Below, one piece after another: positions 26,501 through 37,452 of a stretch of DNA of 64,000 bases; positions within the stretch are counted from its first letter, which is position 1; every line of letters begins with the position of its first letter. The DNA is from Phallusia mammillata (taxonomy: Eukaryota; Chordata; Ascidiacea; Phlebobranchia; Ascidiidae). The translations under genes and the position numbers were made by a program. The notes beneath the pieces were generated by a model. That model worked only from the letters and a program-made list of their open reading frames with translations. It did no database searches and was not told the DNA's origin. The stretch spans positions 314,839 to 378,838 of the forward strand of contig QLIY01000021.1 in NCBI GenBank assembly GCA_003260075.1. The letters run 5' to 3'.

Positions 26501-29500
26501 CTCTGTGACTATTGAATGTGATATCCAATCAGCCCCAACAAACAGCCATTTGCCCCAAATTAGATCCAACAAATACCCCTTGGCCCCAAGCGTCCCGGTA
26601 AGCCTGGTTATTTTATTACAAACATGACTTTTTAACACACTGCATAGCTAAAACATTCTTAAAATTTTTGGTTGTTTGTTACGGTTTTTGTTGTCTTTGC
26701 TCAGGGTCTAATACTTTGCACACGGGGGGGGGGTTTTTTAACACACTGCATAGCTAAAAACATTCTTAAAATTTTTAGTTGCTTGTTACGGTTTTTGTTG
26801 TCTTTGCTCAGGGTCTAATACTTTGCACACGCAAGCTAAAAGACTGTGACGTCATTGTACGCGTCACTCAAGTTGACATCACACAGATGTCTTGTGACGC
26901 AATAGTGAATACTTCGAACAGTCAACTTCAGTTGAGATACGCTGGTGTGTCAGGAAGCATTTTGCAAAAAGGTAATTTTTTTGCTGTTTTTGTGTGACTT
27001 TTGTGTACAATAGACGTTTTGCAATGGCAAACTTGATGTAGGCATGTCGTTTAGTTGTTATGGGGTCGTCTAGGTTGTGCCAGAGTTTCTTTTGGAGTAC
27101 ACATAGTTACAGCTTCTGATTTTAAAAGTTGTATTTGGCAAAACTTTGACAAGGCAGATTATGGCATTTGCACCCAGTAGCCTTACGTGTATAATAGATG
27201 TATTTCGCCCAGAATTTGTTTTGAAATGTGTCTAAAACAACAACAGATCACATGTACAGCTAGTGACCGCTTTGAGAAAGACAAAAGTTTAAACTCGAAA
27301 AGCTGTAAGTGCCAAACCACTCGAATGAAGGGGGGGGGGAAAATGTGTCTAAAACAACAACAGATCACATATACAGCAGGTGACCGCTTTGAGAAAGACA
27401 AAAGTTTAAACTCGAAAAGCTGTAAATGCCAAACCACTCGAATGAATGAAAGAGGTTAATTGATTGCATGGTATAAATGCCTAAACATTCTATTTCTCCA
27501 ACATGAAACATCGTAGATTAACTAAGTGTTGCATTTAGTAAATACGAGCCACGTTGTTTGCAAAATATTGAAAGTTAAGTAAAAGCTTTGATTTTGGAGT
27601 TTTTTTTAACAACAAACGTTTCAGTTGTAAACATCAATTAGAAACGGGATATTAGGTTCTGCCTGATTCGAGCGAAACTAGTCGGCCTAATGGCCAAATA
27701 TTTGGTTTTGTCCCGAACCTTTTTAGGCGGGTACGGTGCATCACTAAGTTATAGCCCTATACAAAAACCATATTAGTCCAATTCGACCCTTAGTCCAATT
27801 GCAACTAAAACAACGTTGATTTATTTGCAGATGGAGGCAGTATACAGCAGGAGATGAATGAGATAATTCGACAGAAACGCTTTATTCCACCTGGAGAGTC
27901 CGTAACTACTGGCCCTGGTGTTCTGCCTTGCAAGAAGATTATCCACACTGTCGGACCAAAGTGAGTAACACAACTTTTTTGAAGTCATTCTACTCCTATA
28001 CGAGAGTTGTAAACGGGCCTTAAATTAGAGCCAGAACCCGGTCCAAACCCGAAAGTACAAGCCCGAAACCCAGCCCGAACCTGAATCGTTTTTGAGAAGC
28101 TCGTTAAGACCCGAAAGTTTAATTGACATTCTTATACTTCAAGCCACAGAAAAGACCAAGACAACAAACACAATGACAATTGGTTTTGAACAAGGCGTTT
28201 TAGTACTGTTTGACATTAGGTCAGGTCCAGCAACTGGCTATTGGGCTAGTTAAATTTATTTTTTGTAAATACTGACACAAAGCGTAAAGTCAGGCCCGAA
28301 TCAAGTCCGCTTTAAAAAAAAACAAGCCCGAAACCGGCCCTAAAAGCCCGGCCCGTCGTCCTATGCAGCTTGTCCATGCATCCGTGCATCATTTGTTTGA
28401 CCGATTTGAATGTTGTATATGTATTGGTGGTTGGGGTAAAAAATGTTTCACTCATTGACCCCAATGTTTACCCAAATAACCCTTTTGAAACGGGTCAATA
28501 TATTTATCAAACTTACCATTTTTACACGCATGTAGAAAATACGCCTAAATAACAAACATAATTAACAAACAACAAACATAGATCAACATAACTTGTAAAT
28601 TGAGCAACATTACCACACGTGCATTTTAGTCGCACAAATACAACTCAACTACTACTGCAGTAGCACTATTACAATTACAAATAGGTATTTAAAGTACAAT
28701 GACTAAGTATGTGTATATTTAAACATAACTATGTTACCTCAATTTTCAGTTTATACGGCCTTGCTCAGATGCCGAAGGACTCGGAGAGATGTTTAATGCG
28801 TTGTGTGATGTCAGTTCTACGTGAAGCCGAGGCCAATGGTGTTTCATCGATTGCGATCCCTGCAATTAGTTGCGGCGCCTTCGGTGGAAACCCAGACAAA
28901 TGCACGTCCCTCATTGTCGAAGGAATAGTCGAGTTTTTCGCTACAGCGTATAAATCTTGCATTCGCACGGTAAGCTGATTAAATAGAGTATATTTTACCA
29001 TAAAGTTGGCGTTTTGCAGAAACCGTTAATAAAAAGATTATGCACAAGAAAGTTTTGAGCCTAATATGTGTCTTGTATTCGACTTTTTAGATTGACTTGG
29101 TTGAGTTGTGCGACGAATACACTTTATTTCTTTTTAAACAAGCTTTGGAAACCGTCTCTACTCCTCAAGAAGACGATTCGTTTCATTTCTTGCAGGTTTA
29201 AATTTTATAAAATTATACATTTATGCAGATACGTGAAATAAATGCTCATCAAAATAACCAAATGTTACTATATACAGACAAAAACGCTTAAACATATTTG
29301 TCAAGCTTTTTTGTGATTTTGAGATTTTTTAACGAATAGCTAAGGAATTTTCGATGCCTATGCATTTAAGCCAGTAGTTCTCAACCATACACTGATCGCG
29401 TACAAACTTAATGACTTTTTCTGTCGCTGTGTACTGGGGGGGGGGAGCCTTACACTGATCGCGTACAAACTTAATGACTTTTTCTGTCGCTGTGTACTAC

Positions 29501-32500
29501 CTAAACCCTGCTTGATTGGGTAGACCAAGGGATAGGCCTGTTCTTCTTGACTAGGCTAACATTGAAATGATAGACCAATTTTTTTGACTAGGACAGAATA
29601 TTTCTAAATCCAGAAAGATTAGCAATACTAAAAGAATGTCTAGTAAACGAGTTTCACCATAACCAGGGCTGATCAGTTCGGTTAGTCAAGTTAAGTCGCA
29701 ATTTTTAATCTGATTTGATTTGAGCACTTCCGTACCACCTAAAAAGCGCCGGCGAGCTATGATATGAATTATTTGCAATTAGAGTTTGTTTCAAATAGGA
29801 TTCTTCAGACCAAGAAAGATCAAATAAATCATCATCATCCAACAATCCAAACAGCATCAAAATTGGGCCAATTACTGTATCTGTAAAACTTGGTGACATC
29901 ACAAACGAACATTGTGACGCAATTGTTAACCCAATGGCTCCAGGCTATCGGTTTGACTGTAAGTTGCAAAATATAGTTTGGCAGGATGATTTTTTGTATA
30001 TTGCTTGGTAGTTCGATATAGTAGTATCGTTACACTGGTCTGCTGGCTAAAATACAACTATGGGTATGGCTACAAAACTCCTGGTAAAATGTGCAACAAA
30101 ATGGCAGTTTTTACCCAAAAAAGGCGTTTTAGACAAATACAAGTGGGACAAAGTATATTTCTGCAACAAAAACAGTTTTATTTGTAAAGATTAGTACGTT
30201 TTTTTAGCTCTAAACGCCTTTTTATGACCCCATTTTATTTATTATCTCGAAAATTCTGCCATTTTCATGTTTAAAATCATTAAGGTTGTGCCTTTATCTA
30301 TTTGGTATGTGAAGTCCAAAAGTTACAGATACAAACATAAGCATTCAATACCAATCAGATAATTTGTTTTTGCAACCTTTTTCTCCTACCTCGTCTTTAT
30401 ACTTAAAAATTAACATTTGTTTTTTTATGCAGTGGGTGTGGTGAGCAGAGCCGTCCTTTCTCGTGGAGGGAAACAAATTGAACGACAATGTCACAGTCAC
30501 TTCCAAAAAAACCATGCTTCTCCTGATTTTCGTGTCACCGGTGCAGGGAGTCTACCTAGTGGACATATCTTCCATCTGCTGATGCCCCTGCAACAGGATA
30601 AGCTTGTGGTGGTCTTGACTGAAATGTTACTTGAAGCTGATAAACGGCAAAAGCAGACCATAGCCATCCCAGCTGTAGGGACGGGTCAGTTGTTTTGATT
30701 GTGATTTCAAATTCAGCTGTGTTTAAACAATGTGTAGATTGGGACCAAATTCAAAACCTTTTGTTACTGTTTGACTGTACCCAACACGAATGTAGCTCAG
30801 GGGTCACCTAACGTTTTTTCCCCAGCGGACTGGATAGCAATAAAAATGATCCACGAGGGCCACAAAACTTATCAGCCTTAACGCTGGGCCGTTCCAAAAC
30901 TGGTCCGCAAAGCGCTTTTGCGGCACCAGCAAGAGAGCTTACTACCATCTTATTTGGAGTCAAACAATGCTACTTTTAAATAGTGCAACTATGGGACGTA
31001 GTTTGGTGACCCCTGATGTAGCTAACCACATAATATAATCTACATGTATCAGAAACACATTTGTTTATGATATGAATAAGATGTGACAGTTATGTTTACA
31101 AAATAAAAAAAATATATTGCATGTTTGTACGGAGTTAAAGCACGGATTCAAATAACTTAATCACGACAATTTGACTTTATAACTACCGATGTTTTTAGGT
31201 GGATTAGCTTTATCAACAGAAGACTGCACCAAAATCATTAAACAAGCAATCCACAACGTCACAACACAGGGAGTGACGTATTTACGTGAGATTCGCATCG
31301 TCATATTCGATTCCAGGAGGCTCCAAAGTTGTATTAATGTTTTGTGTTCAGGTAAATTTAAACATTCCATTTGTTTTGCTGTGTGAAGTATTGCAGTGGT
31401 TCCCAACTTTTATTAAAGCGACTGAACATTTTTAAAGTTTCTCTGTGTGACTTTCCGCGTTCTATAAATACGGCAATTGTTATTTATTGCATTTTTATCT
31501 TTAAAACGCTGAATATTTTTGAAAACTATGCCAGTTTGGACCAAATTTGATCGGTCTTTTGATTAAATATTCCGAATTTGCTTCGCGACCGAACCGTGAA
31601 ACGCGACACATATTTTAGAACACTATATTATGTATTGTATTACCCCACAGCCAACCTTGTTCTATAAACTATACATAACAAAACTAACTTATTGATGGCT
31701 TTTTTAAAAAAAAGATGCAACTTTGGTAATTGAAAACAAGAGCTTAGAAAAGTGTGTATCGTTTCAGAAACCAAGAAAGGGTTGTCTTCCACAAGCAGTT
31801 TTAGCAATAATCTTTCACCTAAATCGTCAACTGACATGACATGCGCAAAAATCTGCGGCAAGACAACTGATGATGTCAAAAAGGTAAATTCAACCCGTTT
31901 GGTGTATTATTTGTTCGATATGTGAAAATCAGTGCAGAGACCTTATAGGTCGACACTGGTGCAAAAAGTCACTGGTGCAAAAGCTGATTGGACGACACTT
32001 TCTGGGTCGCAAAAGTGTGCACTGCATGCAGCTTATGATGTATTGGCTCGATGCATTTATATGTTTGTCTGAAATGTCATGTAGCCTTTCGAAGTCCTAT
32101 TTTGATTCAGCGATAAACGCAAAAATATCGTTTTTAACTATGTTCACTAGATTTCACAAAGTGAACGTCAGTGTAACTTCGACAACAATTTAAAAAACAA
32201 TTTTTGTGTTTTTTTAGCCAGATTTTTTTTTTGCCAGAAGTAAAGTCAGAATTCCAACACAAGAGGCCCTTTTGCTGTGTATTCTTTATTAATTACATTT
32301 GGTTTTCCATTTTTGACAACTTTAGGCTTGGACATTGGGGGGGGGGGGTTTAAAAAACAATTTTTGTGTTTTTTTAGCCAGATTTTTTTTTTTGCCAGAA
32401 GTAAAGCCAGAATTCCAACACAAGAGGCCCTTTTGCTGTGGATTCTTTATTAATTACATTTGATTTTCCATTTTTGACAACTTTAGGCTTGGACATTGTT

Positions 32501-35500
32501 GAAGGCTTATCGTGCAAAGAAGCCTAGCGCCACAAGTGACGAAATTTGCGTGGATACGATGATTTTATCTTCAGACGAGAATTTCAAATACGATGAAGAT
32601 ATTTTTAAACTGCAAGACGAATGTAACGTCAGTTTCGAGATTGTGATACGAAGGTAAACCTGTGCTGACACTGAATACTACATAATCTAAGACCGTGGTT
32701 CTCAACCGGGGCCCGCGACCCCCGAGCTGTATTACGGGTGCAATAGCCTTACCAGAAACACCTACGGGGGGGGGGCATTTTCTTTTCTTTTTTTTTAATT
32801 GAGTGTGTGCTGCACATATCTTTATTCCCAAACACTCTTTGCTCATATTGAGATTTGTCACGATTACAGTTTGTTGTTTACTCAATCCGAAATTATTACC
32901 GAATTTCAACACGAATTTGCCATTTAATTTTTTTTTTTGCTGGGGGCAACATATCTCACACTGGCACTAAAAGGGGGGCACGAGACCCAAAATATACTTT
33001 TAGGGGGCCACGGTCCATGAAAGGTTGAGAACCACTGGTCTAAAGTTTTTTGCTCCCGCGTAAAAAATCCATGCCTGATAGCGAATGTTTTAAAATTTCT
33101 TTTTTGCGCAATGATAACTTACAAGTTTAAACACATTTGCAGAAAGGAAACTATCCTTAAAATGAAAGGCAAGCGTCGTGACGTCGAAACAGCACTTGGT
33201 CTTGTGAAACGAATGATCGGCCAAAAGCGACTTCGTCCAGCAAACAAGGTCTTACCAAATGCCAGCAAAATCACCGAAGAAAGAAGCCATTATGCAACTG
33301 CTTCAAGCTCGCCGGATTACAGCAGTCTTCTTAGTAGGTACACATCAGAAAAAGGCCAAGTTTTCGGTGTTTCCCAAAGTTGGAATCAGGTTGAAAAGTC
33401 ACATGAGCCGGCCATTGCTTCAGGCTGTGGCCATAGTGATTGGAATTACAACAGTAACAACACCGCTAAGGATACAATGGCTGATTGGAGTGAACACATA
33501 CCTACCACATTTGGGAGTTCAACCTCGGCTTACAACACAAATACGTCTACTAAGGTAAATCTGTTAAAACGTCTACATTAATATGTATTCTGCATTTACA
33601 TATACACGCTCTCTGAAAGTTACATATTTAATCAAACTACTAAAAGTCCGCGTATGGTAATTCTGCGGTATAACTGCTTAAATGTTTGTGAATGTTTGCT
33701 CACGTCGTTTAAACGATGAATTACAGTTGGAACTTACAGCACACTGTAATCAGTCCGTGTACATCTTAAATAGAATAGTTTCTATTTGAATAAGGACTGA
33801 TGGTGCCATGTTGAATGGGGGGGGGGTAAACTACTTTTTAAGTCCGCGTATGGTAATTCTGCGGTATAACTGCTTAAATATTTGTGAATGTTTGCTCACG
33901 CCGTTTAAATGATGTATTACAGTTGGAACTTACAGCACACTGTAATCAGTCCGTGTACATCTTCAATAGAATAGTTTCTATTTGAATAAGGACTGATGGT
34001 GCCATGTTGAATACGGCGAAATCGATGTCAACAAGAATTCGCATTAAGAGATACACCGGCTGAATCCAGTGTGCTGAAAATTTCAACTGTGATACGTCAA
34101 TATATTTAACTGCAAATGTCTGTTAAAGCATCCGTGCTTTAGGACGATTTCTGTATTAGCCTCTGAGCCTTTAAAACAGGGGTGGGCAACCTGCGGCCTG
34201 GTGCTAGTTTTCTGCGATCTGGCAAAATGTGGCTAGAATCAAATACAAATTCTACTTGTGGTTAAGCATATTTGGTAAGAAACAAAGCAAAATCACTTTG
34301 TGTTATGCACATGTGCGGCCCACGATCCAGATCCAATATTGACGTTTATAATTGGCCCTACAGTAACAAAGGTTGCCCACCCTTGCTTTAAAAGATGGTA
34401 GAGCTACTGACATAAGAACTTACAACAGAAAAGTTTGCTAAATAAGTTTGTTTATTATTATGAAACCTCACCCAACTCTTAGCTTTATTGTCAGCATTTT
34501 TACACAAAATGCATTTACATTTTACAATATTCGCGAATGCTCTTTACGTCACCTAACGGTACTTAGCAAACTCGTCTGGGATGAGTCCGTGTATTAGAAG
34601 ATTTTTCTTAAATGATTTCCTGTCTAAGTTTTTGTTTTTGAGACCATTTTGCATTAAAAATACAGAGCAAAGAAGACCTCGCCACTCGTCAAGAAAACAG
34701 CGAAAAAACTCTGCAAAAACTGAGGTCAGCTCAAGGGCGCATGTGGAGAGATAAGAAACGGGAAGAATTGCGGACACAACCCCATACGAACATAAACACC
34801 GATCGACAGGTTTCGGGGGGAAGGGGTACGTATTTCTGTTTCAACTGCCTATACCCCGCTAGCATGTCATTCTATTACAGAATGGAATCACTGGAAACTA
34901 TTGGAAACAGACAACTGGGTATTGGAGGAATTGGAAAGGGGAACTGCACATTACAAAAATATAGTTGGTTGCTTTTCCAAGGGTTCTACATTTCTTAAAA
35001 CTGTAAAAAGTGTAAGTATACTTATTTTCCATATTCCCAAACAACAAAGTATGACTACACCTAAGCTACATACAGTGCACACTGTTTGTAGCTATAACCC
35101 ATAAGTGCAGCTGGTGACAAGACGTTGGCCGTATTGGCTAGCGAAGCCATCTAAAGGCACTGCACTTTGTTGGGAGTAACAGGCTGAAAAGTCATGTCTC
35201 ACCAAGTCTGTTAGATGCCACAACTGGGCATAAACCACAGAGAGACTGGTTTGGCACATGTTTACCTTTTTTGAGAGATATGTTTATAGGTGGAGGAAGT
35301 CAAAAATCCAAAGTTGTATCAAAAATTTGAGCGAGAAAAACGAGGCAATTCACATGGATATGATGACACTGTGGAAATGTATTATGGTGTGAAATATGAA
35401 GCAAGGAGCAAATACATTTGCCAGAACGGTTGGAATAGCGACGCCGAATGTACGTAAATTTGGCTACTGGTTTCAAAAAGCAATCTTACAAAAATAAAAA

Positions 35501-36023
35501 TCTTAACTTTTTGTTTGTGTGCTCAGAATTTGCAATACTGAAAAAAGAAAAATGATTACTCTGTTCTTCGTTTTTATTTTCAACACTTTAATACCATTTT
35601 ACTACTCCTAGTGCATTGTAAACCAATTTTTTAAATGTATGCCTGAAAAGACCTACCGGACAAACCACCCTGTGGCTGACTTTGCTACGCAAAAAGTGTT
35701 TTTCTGTTTTGAAGAGATGGTAGCAAACAAATGTACGATTCAAAATCCAATCGTTTTCATTTGCTATAAACCAAACCTATAATTAAAAATTGTGGTCGAC
35801 AGCACTCGAAAACACATTTACCTTTCAAGTCTAAAATAATAACTAATACTACTTTGAGTTTCAATAGGGTTTAGCTGTCTTATTGGTCTGACACAAAAAT
35901 ATTCGGTCAACTTTGTAAGGTCAACTTACCTAAATGAAACATACCCTAGTTTAAATCACAGTACGCCAGGGCCAGTAAAGGCGTCATACCGAATCAGCCG
36001 GTCACCAAGCATTCACCACCATA

Positions 36024-36112
<89 letters not shown>

Positions 36113-36578
36113 CCTAGTTTAAGTCAGGATTTTTTATTATATTTAAGTTATTTGTTATAGAAACGAATCCAGTTAATCGCATAATTCGTACTTTAATGGA
36201 ATAGAGGTTCTAAATTCCAAACGTAAACTCTTGTTTGGAAAACCTTAAGGTTATAATTGCATAATCCGGTTAATTGCAAACAAGCAAATTGTCAAGTCGG
36301 TTATGCGGTTAACTGAATTCCATTGTTTATGTATATGTTTATTAATTTAACCTTTTTTTCAAATCACAGTGCGATCTCGCCCAAACGAAGGCACCACATT
36401 TCAAGCCAGCTCGGCAATGGCTGTATCTGATGCGGGCCGTGATAGCCAGGGCAACCGTAGAATGTTTCTGGCTTATGTGGTAAAGGGAAGGGGAGGAAAT
36501 ACGGCTGGCAACACACGAACAGTGTATCGAAATGCAAGTGCTTACCCGGCCTACCTCCTTACATTTAAAGCATACTAA
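19184..36578 (+). CDS. PARP14-like protein: RRM/KH-like modules, two macrodomains, divergent PARP domain
   Basis: Exons: 19184-19278, 19531-19667, 19771-19880, 20201-20321, 20845-20903, 21191-21353, 21565-21705, 22283-22426, 23087-23292, 23634-23848, 24246-24324, 25476-25722, 26368-26597, 26812-26971, 27831-27960, 28750-28969, 29091-29195, 29799-29958, 30433-30684, 31199-31351, 31768-31883, 32487-32653, 33143-33554, 34666-34825, 34881-35011, 35290-35449, 36370-36578. All junctions are GT-AG and every phase agrees, giving about 1,493 aa. Order: RRM-like units (about 32-280), KH-like units (about 325-650), macrodomain 1 (650-854), macrodomain 2 (855-1043), KH-like segment (1082-1175), linker, PARP fold (1328-1493). 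Vertebrate PARP14-type proteins read or write ADP-ribose in interferon and antiviral responses; that role here is inference. The start is the first ATG in frame with exon 2. Poly(A) signal AATAAA at 36681. Duplicated exon fragments at G runs were excluded. Confidence 0.88.
20428..20500 (-). repeat. tRNA-derived SINE fragment, duplicated by a G-run junction
   Basis: It starts AATCATAGTATGCCAGGCC and breaks off near the 49-nt G run at 20508-20556. The same tail restarts at about 20575. Part of the contig-end duplication, not a separate insertion. Confidence 0.6.
20508..20556. other. 49-nt pure G run (probable assembly filler)
   Basis: Flanked on both sides by the same ACACAATAAATAAATAATTTAA sequence block and by SINE tail. 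It lies in an intron of the PARP14-like gene. Confidence 0.7.
20575..20815 (-). repeat. tRNA-derived SINE, best-preserved copy
   Basis: On the minus strand, 20745-20674 folds like a tRNA: A box TAGCTCAGTTGG (20736-20725), B box GGATTCGAATCC (20696-20685), and acceptor-like GGGCCTG pairing with CAGGCT. It is followed by a body shared with the other copies (TGCCATATGGGAATGC, CGGTATGATGC, GGCCTGGCGTACTATGATT) and an AT-rich tail. Transcription would be by RNA polymerase III. The body makes this a SINE and not a functional tRNA gene. It sits in an intron of the PARP14-like gene, antisense to it. Confidence 0.8.
22520..22651 (+). pseudogene. Second copy of PARP14-like exon 8 (allelic/assembly duplicate)
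   Basis: It repeats 22305-22426 after the G10 run at 22511-22520, with six substitutions. Five change the residue (K/N, R/L, P/H, K/T, T/N) and one is silent. Using both copies would break the acceptor, because the copy has none. Most likely the other haplotype at an unmerged contig end. Confidence 0.7.
22855..22970 (+). pseudogene. First, truncated copy of PARP14-like exon 9 (allelic/assembly duplicate)
   Basis: It has an intact acceptor (TTTTACAG) and reads the same frame as 23087-23202 but stops at the G11 run 22971-22981. It differs in at least six residues within about 39 codons (for example DEGTKTYSFELELD against DEGTITRSFELDLD). The downstream copy is complete and was used in the model. 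Confidence 0.7.
24338..24610. repeat. 52-bp inverted repeat in an intron next to a G-run duplication
   Basis: 24338-24389 and 24559-24610 are reverse complements with 51 of 52 bases matching. Between them are the G10 run (24442-24451) and a repeat of the end of exon 11 (24451-24480). The second allele copy lacks the left arm and joins directly to the TCTTTATATGGG block. Confidence 0.7.
26057..26208 (+). pseudogene. First, truncated copy of PARP14-like exon 13 (allelic/assembly duplicate)
   Basis: Near-identical to 26368-26519 with only a few, mostly silent, changes. It is cut by the G11 run at 26209-26219 before the donor. The complete copy 26368-26597 carries the GTAAGC donor and matches phases. 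Confidence 0.75.
27640..27746. repeat. 3' fragment of a TGCATCACTA-ended hAT-type element
   Basis: It ends GAACCTTTTTAGGCGGGTAC then GGTGCATCACTA, matching the right end of the element at 37816-38215. The left end is absent. It lies in the intron between macrodomain exons 14 and 15. Confidence 0.5.
28010..28360. repeat. GCCCGAA-rich dispersed repeat
   Basis: The left part has CCGAAAGTACAAGCCCGAAAC and the right part AGGCCCGAATCAAGTCCG then AGCCCGAAACCGGCC. The same two-block arrangement recurs at about 11330-11510 and 59700-59910. Partial copies lie at about 53395-53465, 55485-55560 and 57990-58135, and one in reverse at 38690-38870. Probably a short non-autonomous element; termini not defined. 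Confidence 0.55.
29799..31351 (+). other. Macrodomain 2 (exons 18-20 of the PARP14-like protein), divergent
   Basis: Spliced 29799-29958, 30433-30684, 31199-31351. It keeps VKLGDITNEHCDAIVNPM, VVSRAVLSRGGKQIERQC, GAGSLPSGHIFHLLMP and IAIPAVGTGGLALS, so the fold is clear. The usual NAAN-type residues are replaced by NPMAPGY, as in several catalytically silent macrodomains. It is more likely a reader than a hydrolase (inference). Confidence 0.8.
30798..31015. mobile_element. hAT-type MITE in an intron
   Basis: Ends CAGGGGTCACCTAAC and GTTTGGTGACCCCTG. Identical 8-bp target duplications ATGTAGCT at 30790-30797 and 31016-31023. It lies between the exons of macrodomain 2. Confidence 0.88.
32693..33037. 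mobile_element. hAT-type MITE in an intron
   Basis: Inverted ends CCGTGGTTCTCAACC and GGTTGAGAACCACTG. The flanks share only a weak TCTAA target-like match. It contains a G10 run at 32766-32775 without visible flanking duplication, so this run could be natural. Confidence 0.65.
33779..33794 (+). repeat. Spliced-leader-like 16-mer (15/16), with duplicate at 33975-33990
   Basis: TTTCTATTTGAATAAG followed by GACTGATGGTGCCATG. The second instance at 33975 is the copy across the G10 run (33817-33826). The downstream GATGCCATGTTG-like block is shared with the copy at 59414. Confidence 0.5.
34177..34385. mobile_element. hAT-type MITE in an intron
   Basis: Ends CAGGGGTGGGCAACC and GGTTGCCCACCCTTG. 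Identical 8-bp target duplications CTTTAAAA at 34169-34176 and 34386-34393. Intron between the exons at 33143 and 34666. Confidence 0.88.
35945..36023 (-). repeat. tRNA-derived SINE fragment cut by a G run
   Basis: It begins AATCACAGTACGCCAGGG and runs through CAAGCATTCACCACCATA, where the 87-nt G run (36024-36110) replaces the rest. The flanking CCCTAGTTTAA is repeated on the far side. Last intron of the PARP14-like gene. Confidence 0.65.
36024..36110. other. 87-nt pure G run (probable assembly filler)
   Basis: It interrupts a SINE. The sequence ACCCTAGTTTAA precedes the SINE and follows the run. Confidence 0.7.
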
Positions 36579-37452
36579 TAAGGTAAGAAATGAAAAATAT
36601 GTGTTTTATCCACAAAATACAACTGATCATGTAATTATTGCATAAATTGCATTTCCAAAAGTGAAACATTACATTGCAAAAATAAATTTTAAATGTTGGC
36701 GCTAATTGTGTTGTGAAACGCTTGCAACTTTTGCACTTTTAATTTTGACAGTAAAATGTTTACCAAAAGATTTTTTTAATCGCGTTTTCCATCTGTATTT
36801 ACAAAATTGTTGTCTATCCTAAAGTATGCAGCCGTTTTTTTAACTGCATTTGGGATCGTAAACTTTAAACGAAGCCATTTGTAAAAACACCTTCTGTTAA
36901 TTTCTTAAAAAAGCGAATTGATGCGAATTAAAACTGTTCCTTGGATCATTCATCCAAAAGCGGCAAATACCGCGTTTAGTCATGATCCACCAATTGTGCA
37001 ATTCACTATTTTGCGCTCCATAACGTTTTAATTTTAACGTTGCGCATTTTCTTTTATTTTAGGTGCTTTCTAGTTTCGTTGGAAACCCAAATGCTGTTTG
37101 ATATGATCGTGCCTGATGATAATTGTTTTATGTCACTACTTTTGGAGATCCAAGTGTTTTATTATGTTCAAGTTCCAATTAATGCTTTTAAATAGTTTAT
37201 TTTTAGTGTAGATGCCTGGGTTTATTGTTTTATTTGATGCATGACTGGTAAACTATTAAATAGTTGTAGTAATTCATATACTACTTTTTTGTGTTTTTCT
37301 TCGTTGAAAAGCTACAGCTAACTGCAAAACTGACAGCAGACTTTACTTAGGTACGATTTTATTTGCTATCTTATTCGTTAAATGATCTTGTTTTATTTCA
37401 TACCCACAACCAACACCAATTTAGTCAGACTCTTATCATCAACAACACTACT

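Larger units (their letters stand above)
26812..29195 (+). other. Macrodomain 1 (exons 14-17 of the PARP14-like protein)
   Basis: Spliced 26812-26971, 27831-27960, 28750-28969, 29091-29195. Macrodomain landmarks in order: VDITQMSCDAIVNTSN (the adenine-binding Asp in the VDIT position and the IVN strand), GVSGSILQKDGG, CKKIIHTVGP, and the phosphate loop region AISCGAFGGNPDKC (usual family form: IStGxFG). The residues expected for ADP-ribose binding look present, so this domain may bind ADP-ribose. Binding or hydrolase activity cannot be read from sequence alone. Confidence 0.85.
34881..36578 (+). other. PARP (ADP-ribosyltransferase) fold with altered catalytic residues
   Basis: Spliced 34881-35011, 35290-35449, 36370-36578. 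Recognisable PARP landmarks: FLKTVKSVEEVKNPKLYQKF, which matches the V..I.RIQNP.L...Y segment; a helix ending in QNGWN (family HGFN); RRMFLAYVVKG (family MFLARVLTG); and the C-terminal AYPAYLLTF (family AYPEYLITF). Where active enzymes have LFHGT this protein has MYYGV, so the NAD-binding His is Tyr. Where they have GVYFA..ASYS it has GTTFQASSAMAVS, so the Tyr is also missing. Human PARP13 likewise carries Tyr in place of the His. The domain is therefore probably not an active transferase (inference). Confidence 0.8.

Noticed and set aside
26884-26891. Macrodomain gene as viral or mobile origin
   Set aside because: Intron-rich structure, RRM/KH/PARP context and family order all fit an animal PARP14-type gene.
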